64,000 bases of DNA from Aquimarina sp. BL5 (GCF_003443675.1 NZ_CP031963.1:5244501-5308500); one strand, 5' to 3'. Positions 1 to 9,531 are shown, counted from the first letter of the stretch. The notes: generated by a model from the letters alone, not told the origin. A program made the numbers and translations.

Positions 1-957
1 ATTATAAATAGAGCGACGACCAGCAAAGGATCTTTTATAACTTTCAAAATATCATCTGACCAAGCAATTAATCAGATTAAATTATTCTTTAAAGAGGATA
101 ATTTTGATAGATTAGTTAACCTAGAAGGAAGCCAAAACTTAAAAGAGTGGTATTCGATTGTAGATAGCTATCGTATCCTTTCGATTAGAAATGAACTAAC
201 AGCATATACGTTCACAAGTCTTAAGCTTCCTGATTCTAAGCATCAATACTATCGCCTTTTCGTCAACGGAACTAACGCACCAGAACTAAAGAATGCTCAG
301 ATAACCTTAAAGGAAACAACAGAAGGTGACTACAAGATGCACACGATTAAATCGATGCGTACGCAGGAGAAAAAACAAAATCGAAGTACAGTAATAGATA
401 TCGATTTGCAAACAGCGGTTCCAGTAAGTTATATAAAAATAGAAGGTGGTAATGATTTTGATTATTATCGATCAGTTCGCATAGAATATCTTAGAGATAG
501 TATAAAAACAGAAAAAGGATGGCGTTATAATTATCAAAACCTTAGTTCAGGGATCCTTAATTCTATAGAAGAAAATGAATTTAGAAGTAATAGTAAGATT
601 ACAAACAAATTAAGAGTGATTATTAACAATCAGGATAATGAACCACTTACAATTGGTGCTATTCAGATAAAAGGATATACACATGAATTGATCACTCGAT
701 TTACAACACCTGCTACCTATTTTCTTGTCTACGGAAATGCTAAGATTGGTAAACCTTCATACGATTTGCAATATATGTCTAATATAGTTCCAGAAAAGCT
801 GAAAACAATAGAGTTAGGAACAGAAAAAAGAATTGAAAAGAAAGGAGAGAAGGTTGTTGCACCACTTTTTGAAAACAAAATTTGGTTATGGGCAGTGATG
901 GGTATAATTATCGCATTACTAGGAGGATTTACACTGATGATGATGAAAAAAAAGTAG
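1..957 (+). CDS. DUF3999-like membrane-anchored protein, C-terminal part (start outside window)
   Basis: The frame is open from the first base, so the gene begins upstream and 318 residues are visible; the internal ATG at 337 is not a credible start. The visible part is beta-rich, with repeated galactose-binding-like strands and a discoidin-like flavour, and ends in one transmembrane helix (about residues 295-314) followed by a short lysine tail. This layout resembles the DUF3999 family, whose members are exported with a C-terminal anchor and often sit beside a DUF2339 membrane protein. The family match is by recall and the function is unknown. The next gene starts 120 bases downstream. Confidence 0.6.
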   Translation: MINRATTSKGSFITFKISSDQAINQIKLFFKEDNFDRLVNLEGSQNLKEWYSIVDSYRILSIRNELTAYTFTSLKLPDSKHQYYRLFVNGTNAPELKNAQITLKETTEGDYKMHTIKSMRTQEKKQNRSTVIDIDLQTAVPVSYIKIEGGNDFDYYRSVRIEYLRDSIKTEKGWRYNYQNLSSGILNSIEENEFRSNSKITNKLRVIINNQDNEPLTIGAIQIKGYTHELITRFTTPATYFLVYGNAKIGKPSYDLQYMSNIVPEKLKTIELGTEKRIEKKGEKVVAPLFENKIWLWAVMGIIIALLGGFTLMMMKKK

Positions 958-1077
958 TGCTTCGAGCTAAGTGAGAATCATTAGTAGAGGACGTGCGTCG
1001 AAAAAAAATGGATAACCTGTCCAAATACTAAAAACTACTTCGTCATAGAACCATATAAACCATAAATAAATAGACTT

Positions 1078-1425
1078 ATGAAACAATTTATGTTCCTTTT
1101 TAAAGGAGGAGACGACGTTTGGGATGCAAAATCCGAAGAAGAACAAAATGCACATATGGAAAAGTGGATGGAATGGATTGGGGAAATGGCAGAACAAGAA
1201 AAATATGTGGGTGGTGAACGTTTGTATCCAACTGTAAAAACCATTCATCCTGGAGGTACGAAAATTACTGACAGATCTTTTGCTGAAGCTAAAGAATTAG
1301 TAGGCGGTTATATTACCGTAATGGCAGAAACAATAGAAGAAGCAACCGAAATGGCGAAAGGATGCCCAGGATTGCAATGGGAGTCTTCTGTAGAAGTTAG
1401 AGAAGTTTGGCCAGATGAGGCTTAA
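1078..1425 (+). CDS. YciI-family protein (DGPF-type), first of a pair
   Basis: This 115-residue protein has the ferredoxin-like YciI/YCII fold. It opens with a hydrophobic strand followed by FKGG and carries the family's DGPF-like motif as DRSFAEAKE near residue 66, then LVGGY. YciI proteins are small dimers with a proposed His/Asp active site; most have no known substrate. It is followed 25 bases later by a paralogue and then by a sigma factor. This arrangement is typical of ECF42 sigma factors, so a shared operon is likely. Its role is probably linked to that regulon and is otherwise unknown. Confidence 0.85.
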   Translation: MKQFMFLFKGGDDVWDAKSEEEQNAHMEKWMEWIGEMAEQEKYVGGERLYPTVKTIHPGGTKITDRSFAEAKELVGGYITVMAETIEEATEMAKGCPGLQWESSVEVREVWPDEA

Positions 1426-1450
1426 TCGCAAGTGTAATTAAAAATCATAA

Positions 1451-1798
1451 ATGATGAAAGAATTTTTAATGTTGATACGAGGAGGACAGGAAAAATATGA
1501 TTCGGTATCTCCAGAAGGTATGCAAAAGCATATGGAACATTGGCAACAATGGATGGGAAGCTTGGCACAAGAAGATAAATTAGTAGGAGGGCAACCTTTA
1601 ATGAATGAAGGAAGTACCATGACAGAAGGAGGAAAGAAAGTTACGGATCGTCCATTTGCAGAAGGCAAAGAATTGGTGGGAGGGTACTTACTTATTAAGG
1701 CAGATTCTCTAGTGCATGCTACAGAGATCGCAAAAGACTGCCCTAGTTTCGAGTATGATTGTAGTGTAGAGGTTCGTGAAATAGCTCCGATGGATTAA
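1451..1798 (+). CDS. YciI-family protein (DGPF-type), second of a pair
   Basis: This 115-residue paralogue has the same length as the gene just upstream and aligns along its whole length: an initial strand, then RGG, a KHMEHWQQWM helix, and DRPFAEGKELVGGY as the DGPF-like signature. The two probably arose by tandem duplication. It ends nine bases before the TTG start of the sigma factor gene, so all three are probably co-transcribed. ECF42 sigma factors are known to control adjacent genes of this family; direct control here is inferred from position only. Confidence 0.85.
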   Translation: MMKEFLMLIRGGQEKYDSVSPEGMQKHMEHWQQWMGSLAQEDKLVGGQPLMNEGSTMTEGGKKVTDRPFAEGKELVGGYLLIKADSLVHATEIAKDCPSFEYDCSVEVREIAPMD

Positions 1799-1807
1799 AC
1801 AATCATC

Positions 1808-3085
1808 TTGGAACCAAAAGATCACATAGACAATACGATAAACCATCTTTTTAGACAAGAGTCTGGAAAGATGGTTGCTGTTTTAATCAAAATCTTCGGT
1901 ACAGAAAATATAGAACTTGCAGAAGATGTAGTGCAGGATGCACTGGTGAGTGCTTTGGAAACCTGGAAGTATAGAGGAATGCCGGATAACCCAAGAGCGT
2001 GGTTATATCGCACAGCCCGCAACAAAGCAATAGATATTATCAGAAGAAAAAAGCACAGTAAAACTATTGATTTCTCTGATCCCGAACGTAAACTACTGAC
2101 CTCAGAATATACGTTAGCAAGTACTATGAAGGATTTCTGGAAAGAGCAACATATACAAGATGATTTTTTGGCGATGATGTATGCGTGTTGTCATCCAGAT
2201 ATTTCTCAGGAAAACCAGATTACATTTATTCTTAAATCTCTTTGCGGATTTAGTACCAAAGAAGTAGCAAAATCTTTTCTTACATCAGAAGATACCATCT
2301 CTAAAAGACTATATCGTACTAAAGAATATTTCAGAAAACATAAGATAAGACCGAGTATACCATTTCCGGAGGAAATTGGTGTTAGAACTTCTTCCGTGTT
2401 AAGCGCAATCTATTTGATGTTTAACGAAGGATATAATTCCACTCATGATGATCAGTTAATACGAAAAGATTTGATCTCGCAATCCATGTGGTTATGCAAA
2501 TCACTTTTAGATAGTGAGCGCACACAATTGCCAGAAGTATATGCATTGATGTCGCTGATGTGTTTTCATACCGCTAGAATAAATAGCCGAATTACGGAAC
2601 AAGGAGCGCTCATCCTATTACCAGATCAGGACAGAAGTACTTGGGATACAAAACTGATTGCGTTAGGAAGTAACTATCTTAATCAAGCAGCATTTGGCGA
2701 TGCACTTACTACATATCATCTAGAAGCGGCCATAGCATATCAGCATTGTACAGTTCTAAGTTATGAAACTACGAATTGGAAAGAAATTCTTAAATATTAT
2801 GATCTGTTGTTAAACATAGATAAAGATCCCATTGTTTATTTAAATAGATGCTTAATTCTACTAGAGTTATATGGACCTGAAGAAGCATTAGAAGCGATAG
2901 AAGAAATCAGGGATCATAAAATACTTAATAAGTATTATTTATATCATGCCATTCTGGGAGAAATCCATGAACGCTTGATACAACCTCATATAGCCGTTGA
3001 GTATTATCAACAAGCAATACAACTTACCCAATCCAAGCCAGAGCAACATTGCTTACAACAAAAAATAGCCCGTATTCTTAATTAA
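1808..3085 (+). CDS. ECF42-type RNA polymerase sigma factor with C-terminal TPR extension
   Basis: This is a 425-residue sigma-70 family protein. Region 2 lies around residues 15-85, with EDVVQDA and WLYRTARNKAIDIIRR, and region 4 around 110-175. A long C-terminal extension of helical, TPR-like repeats follows (about 190-425). The extension and the adjacent YciI genes are hallmarks of ECF42, which lacks a classical anti-sigma factor and is thought to be controlled through its own C-terminal domain. The start is TTG at 1808, nine bases after the preceding stop; no earlier ATG is in frame. The stop codon lies inside a 20-base perfect palindrome. Confidence 0.9.
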   Translation: MEPKDHIDNTINHLFRQESGKMVAVLIKIFGTENIELAEDVVQDALVSALETWKYRGMPDNPRAWLYRTARNKAIDIIRRKKHSKTIDFSDPERKLLTSEYTLASTMKDFWKEQHIQDDFLAMMYACCHPDISQENQITFILKSLCGFSTKEVAKSFLTSEDTISKRLYRTKEYFRKHKIRPSIPFPEEIGVRTSSVLSAIYLMFNEGYNSTHDDQLIRKDLISQSMWLCKSLLDSERTQLPEVYALMSLMCFHTARINSRITEQGALILLPDQDRSTWDTKLIALGSNYLNQAAFGDALTTYHLEAAIAYQHCTVLSYETTNWKEILKYYDLLLNIDKDPIVYLNRCLILLELYGPEEALEAIEEIRDHKILNKYYLYHAILGEIHERLIQPHIAVEYYQQAIQLTQSKPEQHCLQQKIARILN

Positions 3086-3091
3086 GAATAC
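3072..3091. repeat. 20-bp perfect palindrome across the sigma factor stop codon
   Basis: GTATTCTTAATTAAGAATAC is fully self-complementary with no loop and contains the TAA at 3083-3085. It has no T-run, so a standard intrinsic terminator is unlikely; it could be a protein-binding site or chance in AT-rich DNA. Downstream, 3097-3127 resembles a short flavobacterial intergenic repeat (GTCATTCCGA..GATCTAAA). The rest of 3086-3365 holds no gene I can support. Confidence 0.45.
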
Positions 3092-3365
3092 TATGAATTG
3101 TCATTCCGAAGGAGATCTAAAATTCAGCCTGATTAATTAATAAACATATATTATCATCCTATTACCATCTATATCATTACTTTTCTGTAAAAATGAAATT
3201 TCCTTAAATAGAAGGAAAAAATCTTGTTCATTCTGTTTATCGTCCTCATATTGAATATGAAAATTACTCAGATACCTAACGACGGAAATCGTGATTTTAT
3301 AAAGCGGGTTTAATCCTAGGTCAAGACTTCAGACTACAAAAAAATACATGTTTGAGAATTTAAGA

Positions 3366-4229
3366 TTACAACTTACCTAAGTTAATTCTGTAATCATTGG
3401 GAGAAAGCTTCACATGTTTTTTGAAGATTTTACAAAAATAAGTATTACTATTATATCCACATTGGTATCCAATTTCTTTACATGAACTTGAAGTTGTATT
3501 TAATAGTAAAAGTGCTTTTTCAATACGTTGCCTATTAATATAATCAATAGGATTTTGCTTGGTTAAGTCTTTAAATTTTCTTGTATAGTGATCTGGCGAC
3601 ATAAAACATTGTGATGCCAACTGAGATACCGTAAGACGATTACTAAGATTTTTATGAATGAACATGATAGAAGCTGATATCCTATTAGACGGCTCCGATT
3701 TTAATGTCATTTTAGTGGAGTCGATAAACTCAGACAATAATACGCCCAGTAGCCCGCCCGTAATTAAATTTTCTTTGGCACCACTTTTTTTGTGTTTAAG
3801 TGTATTCAAATTTGTTTTCTGGTATATTAAAGGATCCCCAATTGGTAACCTTCTATTAGGGTTCGCTTTACATAATTTATAAAACAATTCGTAATGAAAT
3901 GCATTTGCCTTAATCTCAATGCTAAAGTTATATAATTGATAGATGCTTAAATTATCTGGAAGGTGAATTGTAAACGTAGTATAGAATTGCTCCATGTAGT
4001 CATTGCATTCGTAATTACACTGCTGATAACTTGGAATTAAGTAAAGATGATCTTGCCTCAGTTTTATTTTTTTACCTTTTAGATAAATGTAAGCACCTCC
4101 CTTTGTAATAAGATACATTCTTGTAAATGGGCTTATTATATTTTTGTAGTTCCATTCTTTGCCAAGTCGACAATGTTTAACTGAAGATAAATTAAATGAT
4201 ATGTTTTTTAAAAGACCAAAGTTGTACAT
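3366..4229 (-). CDS. AraC-family transcriptional regulator
   Basis: This 287-residue protein has an N-terminal cupin-like sensor half and a C-terminal double helix-turn-helix of the AraC type (about residues 190-285). The first helix pair is in LTVSQLASQCFMSPDHYTRKF and the second contains KEIGYQCGYNSNTYFCKIFK, with the typical GY.....FC..FK ending. It is transcribed away from the GH29 fucosidase gene, with 239 bases between the two starts. That suggests it controls fucosidase expression in response to a sugar, which is an inference from layout. Confidence 0.9.
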   Translation of the reverse strand: MYNFGLLKNISFNLSSVKHCRLGKEWNYKNIISPFTRMYLITKGGAYIYLKGKKIKLRQDHLYLIPSYQQCNYECNDYMEQFYTTFTIHLPDNLSIYQLYNFSIEIKANAFHYELFYKLCKANPNRRLPIGDPLIYQKTNLNTLKHKKSGAKENLITGGLLGVLLSEFIDSTKMTLKSEPSNRISASIMFIHKNLSNRLTVSQLASQCFMSPDHYTRKFKDLTKQNPIDYINRQRIEKALLLLNTTSSSCKEIGYQCGYNSNTYFCKIFKKHVKLSPNDYRINLGKL

Positions 4230-4468
4230 TATCTTTATTTATTGACTATAACGTGAATTTAGGCTAAATTATTAAAAATTTGAAAAAGAAGTAATATCGG
4301 GTTTGTTAAATGATTCATTGGGTCTGTATAACATGGAGCTAGTATTAATATTTAGATTTGTAACACGAGACTAAATAAAGACAGGCCACAAAAAAGTTGG
4401 GTTTTATTTTAAATCTAATCTACATTCTATAGCCTTAAAATTTCTTATAATTATAAAACAGATTAAAG

Positions 4469-5881
4469 ATGTGCACATTAAAGAAAGTACTATTTATAGT
4501 TACTTTATTTGTTAGCTGTCAATTTCTTTTCGGCCAAGAACAATATAAAGCCAATTGGGAATCGCTTTCGCAGTATAAATGTCCTGAGTGGTTTCGAGAT
4601 GCCAAATTTGGTATTTATACCCATTGGGGAGTTTACTCTGTTCCGGAAACGGCTTCAGACTGGTATGGTCATAATATGTATTCTAAAAAGCACCCTAACT
4701 ATGCCTCGCATAAACAAACTTACGGCGATCAAAAACAGTTTGGATATAAAGATTTAGTCCCTTTATTTAAAGCACCTAAATTTGACGCCGATGAATGGGC
4801 AGATTTATTTGTAGAGGCCGGAGCTCGGTTTGCTGGTCCAGCAGGAGAACATGCAGATGGTTTTTCGATGTGGGATTCTAAAGTAAATACTTGGAATTCT
4901 GTAGACAAAGGCCCCAAAAGAGATATTGTTTCTGAATTGGAAAAAGCAATTCGTAAACGCGGACTAAAATACGTTGTAAGTCTTCATCATTCCTGGCTTT
5001 GGGGATGGTTTCCTACCTGGGATGAGAGCACTGATTGTGCTGCCATAGAAAACGCTTCTTTATATGGCGAAAAATTACCTAAAACGGCTTGGAGTACAAA
5101 AGAAGCTAAAGGCTACTATAATGTAAATCCAATGCCTAGTGCTGCTTTTGAACACGTTTGGCTCGAAAAAGTAAAAGAAGTGATAGATGGTTATTCACCT
5201 GACTTACTCTGGTTCGATAACCGCATACAAATACTATCTGAAGAAGTACGTCAAGAAATGATGGCTTATGCCTACAATGCAGCAGCTAAAAAAGAACAAG
5301 AATTCGTTTTAACTTTTAAACGTCCTGACTTTCCACTTGGAACAGGTACTGTTGATCTTGAACGCAATCGCATGCCTAAAATATATCCAGAACCTTGGTT
5401 AACCGATACGTCAATCTCTAAACAAAAATGGATTTGGCACAAAGATCTAAAATGTTATCCAACCAACAATTTAATAGACGATTTGGTAGACATTGTAAGT
5501 AAAAACGGCAATCTTTTACTAAATGTAGCGCCACATCCTAACGGAACCATCCCTGAGGATCAAAAGCAACGTTTAAGAGAAATAGGGAAATGGCTGAAAC
5601 TTAATGGAGAAGCGATTTATGAAAGCCGACCTTGGCTTATTTACGGTGAAGGCCCTACAGAAACAAAAACAGGGCATTTAGCAGATATGAAGTTTGATGG
5701 TTTTGGTGATGAAGACATTCGTTTTACTACGCGCGATGGACAATTATACGCCATTGCATTAGGATGGTCAGAATCAGGAATTCTTCCAATTAAATCATTG
5801 AGTTCTACGACTTATAATGGTAAAATAGAAAAAATAGAATTAATTGGTTCTAAATCAAAAATTGCTTTTAGCAAACGTTAG
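4469..5881 (+). CDS. Alpha-L-fucosidase, GH29, secreted; C-terminal end frameshifted
   Basis: This 470-residue protein begins with a signal peptide (cleavage near FGQ, residue 22). The GH29 TIM barrel follows, with FGIYTHWG near residue 47, EHADGF, SLHHSW, and DLLWFD, whose Asp250 is the expected nucleophile. It removes alpha-linked fucose from glycans such as algal fucose-containing polysaccharides. The reading frame ends at TAG 5879-5881. The usual final beta-strand of the C-terminal sandwich is present immediately afterwards in another frame (5881-5955), so the gene has lost about one base near its end. The catalytic domain is intact and activity is plausible. The divergent AraC gene upstream is its likely regulator. 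Confidence 0.9.
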   Translation: MCTLKKVLFIVTLFVSCQFLFGQEQYKANWESLSQYKCPEWFRDAKFGIYTHWGVYSVPETASDWYGHNMYSKKHPNYASHKQTYGDQKQFGYKDLVPLFKAPKFDADEWADLFVEAGARFAGPAGEHADGFSMWDSKVNTWNSVDKGPKRDIVSELEKAIRKRGLKYVVSLHHSWLWGWFPTWDESTDCAAIENASLYGEKLPKTAWSTKEAKGYYNVNPMPSAAFEHVWLEKVKEVIDGYSPDLLWFDNRIQILSEEVRQEMMAYAYNAAAKKEQEFVLTFKRPDFPLGTGTVDLERNRMPKIYPEPWLTDTSISKQKWIWHKDLKCYPTNNLIDDLVDIVSKNGNLLLNVAPHPNGTIPEDQKQRLREIGKWLKLNGEAIYESRPWLIYGEGPTETKTGHLADMKFDGFGDEDIRFTTRDGQLYAIALGWSESGILPIKSLSSTTYNGKIEKIELIGSKSKIAFSKR

Positions 5882-5955
5882 ATGCATTGGAAATTCAATT
5901 ACCGGAAAGTAAACCTTGTAAGCACGCTTTTATATTTAAAATTCAATCTAAATAA
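5881..5955 (+). other. Out-of-frame C-terminal remnant of the GH29 gene
   Basis: Read from GAT at 5881, this stretch encodes [15 protein letters not shown] followed by AFIFKIQSK and a stop at 5953-5955. It matches the usual last strand of GH29 proteins (a pattern like LEI.LPE..PC..A...KI). It would continue the upstream frame if one base were restored just before 5881. I see no slippery heptamer or pseudoknot that would point to programmed frameshifting, so a simple deletion or a sequencing error is more likely. Confidence 0.65.
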
Positions 5956-6134
5956 AAGTTGAAGACACATGGGTAATTCCCCGTTAGAACGATTTGTTAT
6001 GAATTTGAAAAGTACACTAAATTGGAATGAAAAGAAACAAAAAATAGTTAGAGGATAAATTGTAAGTACATTTTTTAGAAGGTAATTGAAATAAACAAAA
6101 ACAAAGAAAAATAGTATTCAAAACTTACAAAATT

Positions 6135-6638
6135 ATGCCCGAAAACACTCCTGTAGATAAACACAAAGACATTCCATTGTACAACACGGAGACGTGGATG
6201 TATGAAGATTTTAAGATAGGTCAAAAAGACAGATCAATTAGTCGAACCATTTCAGAAGGAGAAGCCATGATGTTTAATGGATTAGTATTGGATATGCATC
6301 CTTATGTTGGCGACCAAAATTTCGCTGAAACAGAAGGTCTTTTTGGCAAAAGATTAGTGGCAGGTGCTATGGTATTCTCTTTAGGATTAGGCTTAATGGC
6401 CAATAACAATGTGAACACCTTTAGTTATGGCTATGATAAGTTACGATTTATTAAACCGGTATTTATAGGAGATACAATCTATACGGTTCGTACCCATTTA
6501 AGTAAAAAGCCGAAGTACAAAGAAATGGGACTCATTGTAGTAAGTTATGAAGTATACAAACAGCCAGGAGAATTAGTATTATACTGTGAACATTTACAAA
6601 CTGTAAAATATAAAAACCCAGAAACGTTTAAGCAATAG
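6135..6638 (+). CDS. MaoC-family (hot-dog fold) dehydratase-like protein
   Basis: This 167-residue single hot-dog domain protein has the MaoC layout: an N-terminal DFKIGQ segment, then [13 protein letters not shown], where Asp and His correspond to the R-hydratase active site, then [15 protein letters not shown] and [11 protein letters not shown]. MaoC proteins hydrate trans-2-enoyl-CoA esters or act on related thioesters. No signal peptide is seen, so it is cytoplasmic. It stands alone between the fucosidase and an uncertain small ORF, so its pathway cannot be read from context. Confidence 0.85.
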   Translation: MPENTPVDKHKDIPLYNTETWMYEDFKIGQKDRSISRTISEGEAMMFNGLVLDMHPYVGDQNFAETEGLFGKRLVAGAMVFSLGLGLMANNNVNTFSYGYDKLRFIKPVFIGDTIYTVRTHLSKKPKYKEMGLIVVSYEVYKQPGELVLYCEHLQTVKYKNPETFKQ

Positions 6639-6843
6639 TTATCAATCCATAACTTTCTTAAAGGACGCACCTGCCTTTTAGATTTACAATTATCACTATT
6701 TTATCTTTATGAATTAACTGTTTGTTATTTTCTGTATATATAATGGACATTTTGAAAGTGAAGATGAGGCTGATAAAAGAGTTAATCTTGAACTACTTAT
6801 ATTTGAAAAAAAAGAGTATAAAAGTGCGTGATCAGAATAGAAA

Positions 6844-7143
6844 ATGCTAATTGTCGAAAATAAACTTAACAAAACAAAATATATAAAAATTAGAGCAAAA
6901 TTTAGCACAGAATCCCTGGGTGATTTACTTTATGCTGTGATGTTAGATTTTTATAACCGGTATGAGACTACTTACGAAAATCCGTTAGGATTTTCTATTC
7001 AATTTGTATTTGCTAAATTAGAAGCTGAAACACGCAGCGAAATTGTATACAAATCGGTTGTAGCATATTTAAAAATAAATCTAAGCAAAATGAAAAAAAT
7101 ATTAAACGTTATCAGTGATAGTAAAAACAACATAAATCTATGA
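6844..7143 (+). CDS. Uncharacterised 99-residue ORF, possibly the tail of a decayed gene
   Basis: I do not recognise this protein. It is helical and its stop overlaps the ATG of the following Crp-family gene by four bases (ATGA), which favours real translation. Against that, the same frame upstream (about 6726-6843) reads as protein-like sequence broken by TGA at 6829 and TAG at 6838. The ORF may therefore be the 3' part of a broken gene. The helical C-terminal half could belong to a TetR-type ligand domain, but no DNA-binding helix-turn-helix remains. Confidence 0.35.
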   Translation: MLIVENKLNKTKYIKIRAKFSTESLGDLLYAVMLDFYNRYETTYENPLGFSIQFVFAKLEAETRSEIVYKSVVAYLKINLSKMKKILNVISDSKNNINL

Positions 7144-7715
7144 ATAAGTACAAAGGACTATTGGATCATATAGCCAAATATGTTGAGCTAACAGATGATG
7201 AAATAGGAGAGTTCACTTCAATATTAAAAACCACTAGAATAAAGAAAAGGCAATTTATTGTTCAACCGGGGTTTGTATCTGAATATCGAAACTATATCGT
7301 AGAAGGTGCAGTCAGAGTTTTTTATTTAGATGACTTGGGAAAAGAACATACTGTAATTATTGCAATCGAAGATTGGTTTTTTACCGACTTTTATAGTTAT
7401 ATAAATAGAACTCCTGCAGAATATTATGCTGAAGCGCTTGAAGATTCTATAATTTTACAAATGAAATATGATGATGTTGAAGAACTTTGTAGTAGAATAC
7501 ATAATTTATGTCAATATTTTAGATTATTTACAGAAAGGTCAATGGCTTACTCTTATAAAAGAACCATTTCTAATATTAGTAAAACTTCAGAAGAACGCTA
7601 TTGGGAGTACGTTAATAAATATCCTCAAATTGCAAATCGTGTACCCCAGTATGTTTTAGCATCTTATCTAGGAATTTCTCCTGAATCAATAAGTAGAATC
7701 CGTTCGAAATCTTAA
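7140..7715 (+). CDS. Crp/Fnr-family transcriptional regulator
   Basis: This 191-residue protein has a cyclic-nucleotide-binding-type beta barrel (about residues 25-115) and a C-terminal helix-turn-helix ending in YLGISPESISRIRSK, the recognition helix of this family. It lacks the N-terminal cysteine cluster of classical FNR, so it does not bind an iron-sulphur cluster in the FNR manner. Two FNR/CRP-type boxes lie immediately after its stop and before the peroxiredoxin gene. A nearly identical pair lies before the ZIP gene 7 kb away. It is the obvious candidate to bind them, but that is an inference. Confidence 0.9.
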   Translation: MNKYKGLLDHIAKYVELTDDEIGEFTSILKTTRIKKRQFIVQPGFVSEYRNYIVEGAVRVFYLDDLGKEHTVIIAIEDWFFTDFYSYINRTPAEYYAEALEDSIILQMKYDDVEELCSRIHNLCQYFRLFTERSMAYSYKRTISNISKTSEERYWEYVNKYPQIANRVPQYVLASYLGISPESISRIRSKS

Positions 7716-7758
7716 AAAATTGATGTATATCAATTTTACTGCTTGATAAACGTCAAGC
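7716..7758. promoter_or_regulatory. Tandem FNR/CRP-type boxes, copy 1
   Basis: TTGATGTATATCAA (7720-7733) lies inside a 9-bp-arm palindrome (7716-7737). TTGATAAACGTCAA (7743-7756) follows, with its centre exactly 23 bp from the first. The FNR consensus is TTGATnnnnATCAA; the first box matches perfectly and the second has one change. Copy 2 at 14815-14855 has the same spacing. Confidence 0.7.
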
Positions 7759-7772
7759 TCTTTTCTTAACAC

Positions 7773-7802
7773 GCGTCATATTTATCTCTTCACATATGAC
7801 GC
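7773..7802. promoter_or_regulatory. Inverted repeat GCGTCATAT-N12-ATATGACGC
   Basis: Perfect 9-bp arms (7773-7781 and 7794-7802) lie downstream of the FNR-type boxes and about 70 bases before the peroxiredoxin start. The right arm, ATATGACGCAACTTTGT, is conserved in the second module (near 14893-14909), whereas the left arm is degraded there. It could be a second operator or part of the promoter. Confidence 0.45.
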
Positions 7803-7870
7803 AACTTTGTCTTGTCTATTATTTACTAAATAAGAATAGATAATGAGACCATAGGAAACTTATAAAAACT

Positions 7871-8566
7871 ATGTCTCATTTTACTATAAAATTAGCAGTG
7901 ATGAATACACAAGTAATTCCTTCATATAAAGAAGGCTTAAAAGAATTAAAAGAAAAGTTATCGCATACGCTTCCTTCGGATGTATTTGAGGTCCTTAATT
8001 CAGATGCAGAAAGAATAGGTGAAGAACACACTTCTATTTTAAAACTTCAAGTCGGTGATAAAGCGCCCAATTTTACGCTTTTAAATGCGCTTAACGAACG
8101 TGTTAACCTTTATAGATTATTAGAAACGAAAAGAGTCGTTCTTACTTTTTATAGAGGTACTTGGTGTCCATATTGTAACTTAATATTAAGCCAGTACCAA
8201 ACAGTGCTTCCGGAAATAGAAAAAGAAGGGGCTATTCTAGTTGCTATTTCTCCACAAACACCAGATGCCTCTTTCAGTACTAAAGACAAAAATGCATTGC
8301 AGTTTGAAGTCTTAAGTGATAATGGAAATATTGTATCAAAGGAGTTTACTACAGTTCATAAAAATCCAGAAGACTCATTAGAAAAAATGGCCGATTTAGG
8401 GCACGATTACGATTGTTATAATTGCGATGAGAAAAGTGAAATTCCCATTCCTGCCACATTTATCATTGAGAAAGATAGTATAATTTCCTTTGCAAAAACA
8501 GGAGGCGGTGACTATAGAAATCGTGTCGAGCCCTATGATATTATAAACGCTTTAAACAAAAAATAA
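7871..8566 (+). CDS. Peroxiredoxin-like (AhpC/TSA) thioredoxin-fold protein
   Basis: This 231-residue protein has an N-terminal helical extension (about 60 residues) followed by an AhpC/TSA-type thioredoxin fold. VGDKAPNFTL opens the domain and TWCPYC carries a CxxC pair (Cys99 and Cys102). It probably reduces peroxides or acts as a thiol oxidoreductase in the cytoplasm; no signal peptide is seen. The CxxC in place of a lone peroxidatic Cys in a PxxxTxxC motif marks it as an atypical member. Its promoter region carries the tandem FNR-type boxes, so it is likely the first gene of the redox island. Confidence 0.85.
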   Translation: MSHFTIKLAVMNTQVIPSYKEGLKELKEKLSHTLPSDVFEVLNSDAERIGEEHTSILKLQVGDKAPNFTLLNALNERVNLYRLLETKRVVLTFYRGTWCPYCNLILSQYQTVLPEIEKEGAILVAISPQTPDASFSTKDKNALQFEVLSDNGNIVSKEFTTVHKNPEDSLEKMADLGHDYDCYNCDEKSEIPIPATFIIEKDSIISFAKTGGGDYRNRVEPYDIINALNKK

Positions 8567-8649
8567 ACAGTCTATTCAAAAATTCAATTCAATTTTTTTT
8601 AAACACAATCACAATAAAACCAAAGTAAAATCACAATAATTAATTTATC

Positions 8650-9435
8650 ATGAAAAAAGTAATTTTTAAAATCGTACCATTCGTATTAATCGTTTTTGCA
8701 TTTTCAACTCAAGCTCAAGAAGCAAAGGAGCTAATCGCTAAAGTAGTAGAAGCCAATGGCGGCAAAAATGCATTACATAAATTAAAAGATGTATCCTTTG
8801 ATTATACATTTAAAGTTAAAGATAACAATGTAGAAGATGTTTCTAAAGAGCGGTATATTTTTGATAGAGAAGTTTCCTTTGCAGAATATACCAAAAGACA
8901 AGTTTATGCAATACCTCAAATGCCTGGTGAAACTTACACACAGTTCTTTAATGGTACAAACTCTATATCTAAAATAGATGGAAAAGCTATTACAGAGCAA
9001 CAACCAGCATTTATTGGTCACATTCTTAGGAAAACCAACTATTACTGGTTTACCATGATGTTCAAACTATCTGATCCGGGTGTGAATCATAAAATATTGT
9101 CCTCTAGAAAGGTTGAAGACATAACCTATAAAGTTATAGAGATGACCTTTGGCGATAATATAGGAGAATCGAGCCAAGATAAGTATATCCTATACATCAA
9201 TCCACAGACATATAGAGTAGATCAATTTCTATATAACGCAACAGGATTTGGTATTACTGAACCAAGTATAATGAAAGTAAAGTATGAGAAGGTAGATGGT
9301 ATCTATTTATCAACTTATCGCAGATATGCGCCAGCAGATTGGGATGGCAATAAGCTAGAAGGATCGTGGACAGAGCAGTTTACTAAAAATGTCAAGTTTA
9401 ACAATGGATATAATTTAGAAAACATTCAGAGTTAG
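8650..9435 (+). CDS. Secreted DUF6503-like protein (LolA-like beta fold)
   Basis: This 261-residue protein has a clear signal peptide (cleavage after STQAQ, residue 23). The opening motif ELIAKVVEANGGKNALHKLK and a run of beta strands are typical of outer-membrane-lipoprotein-sorting-like (LolA/LolB fold) proteins. In Bacteroidota this type is usually called DUF6503. It is periplasmic or surface-exposed and of unknown function. It lies 83 bases after the peroxiredoxin and may share its transcript. Confidence 0.65.
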   Translation: MKKVIFKIVPFVLIVFAFSTQAQEAKELIAKVVEANGGKNALHKLKDVSFDYTFKVKDNNVEDVSKERYIFDREVSFAEYTKRQVYAIPQMPGETYTQFFNGTNSISKIDGKAITEQQPAFIGHILRKTNYYWFTMMFKLSDPGVNHKILSSRKVEDITYKVIEMTFGDNIGESSQDKYILYINPQTYRVDQFLYNATGFGITEPSIMKVKYEKVDGIYLSTYRRYAPADWDGNKLEGSWTEQFTKNVKFNNGYNLENIQS

Positions 9436-9531
9436 TGTTTTCCTATTCAAATCTATCAACAATTTTAACAAATATAAAATTCAATAAATAAGAAGAAGTT
9501 ACTTCAAACTAGAAAATAAATAATTAAAATT

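Noticed and set aside
967..1248. Minus-strand ORFs of 93 and 69 residues
   Set aside because: They lie over the first YciI gene, read as a shadow with low-complexity hydrophobic sequence, and have no recognisable features.
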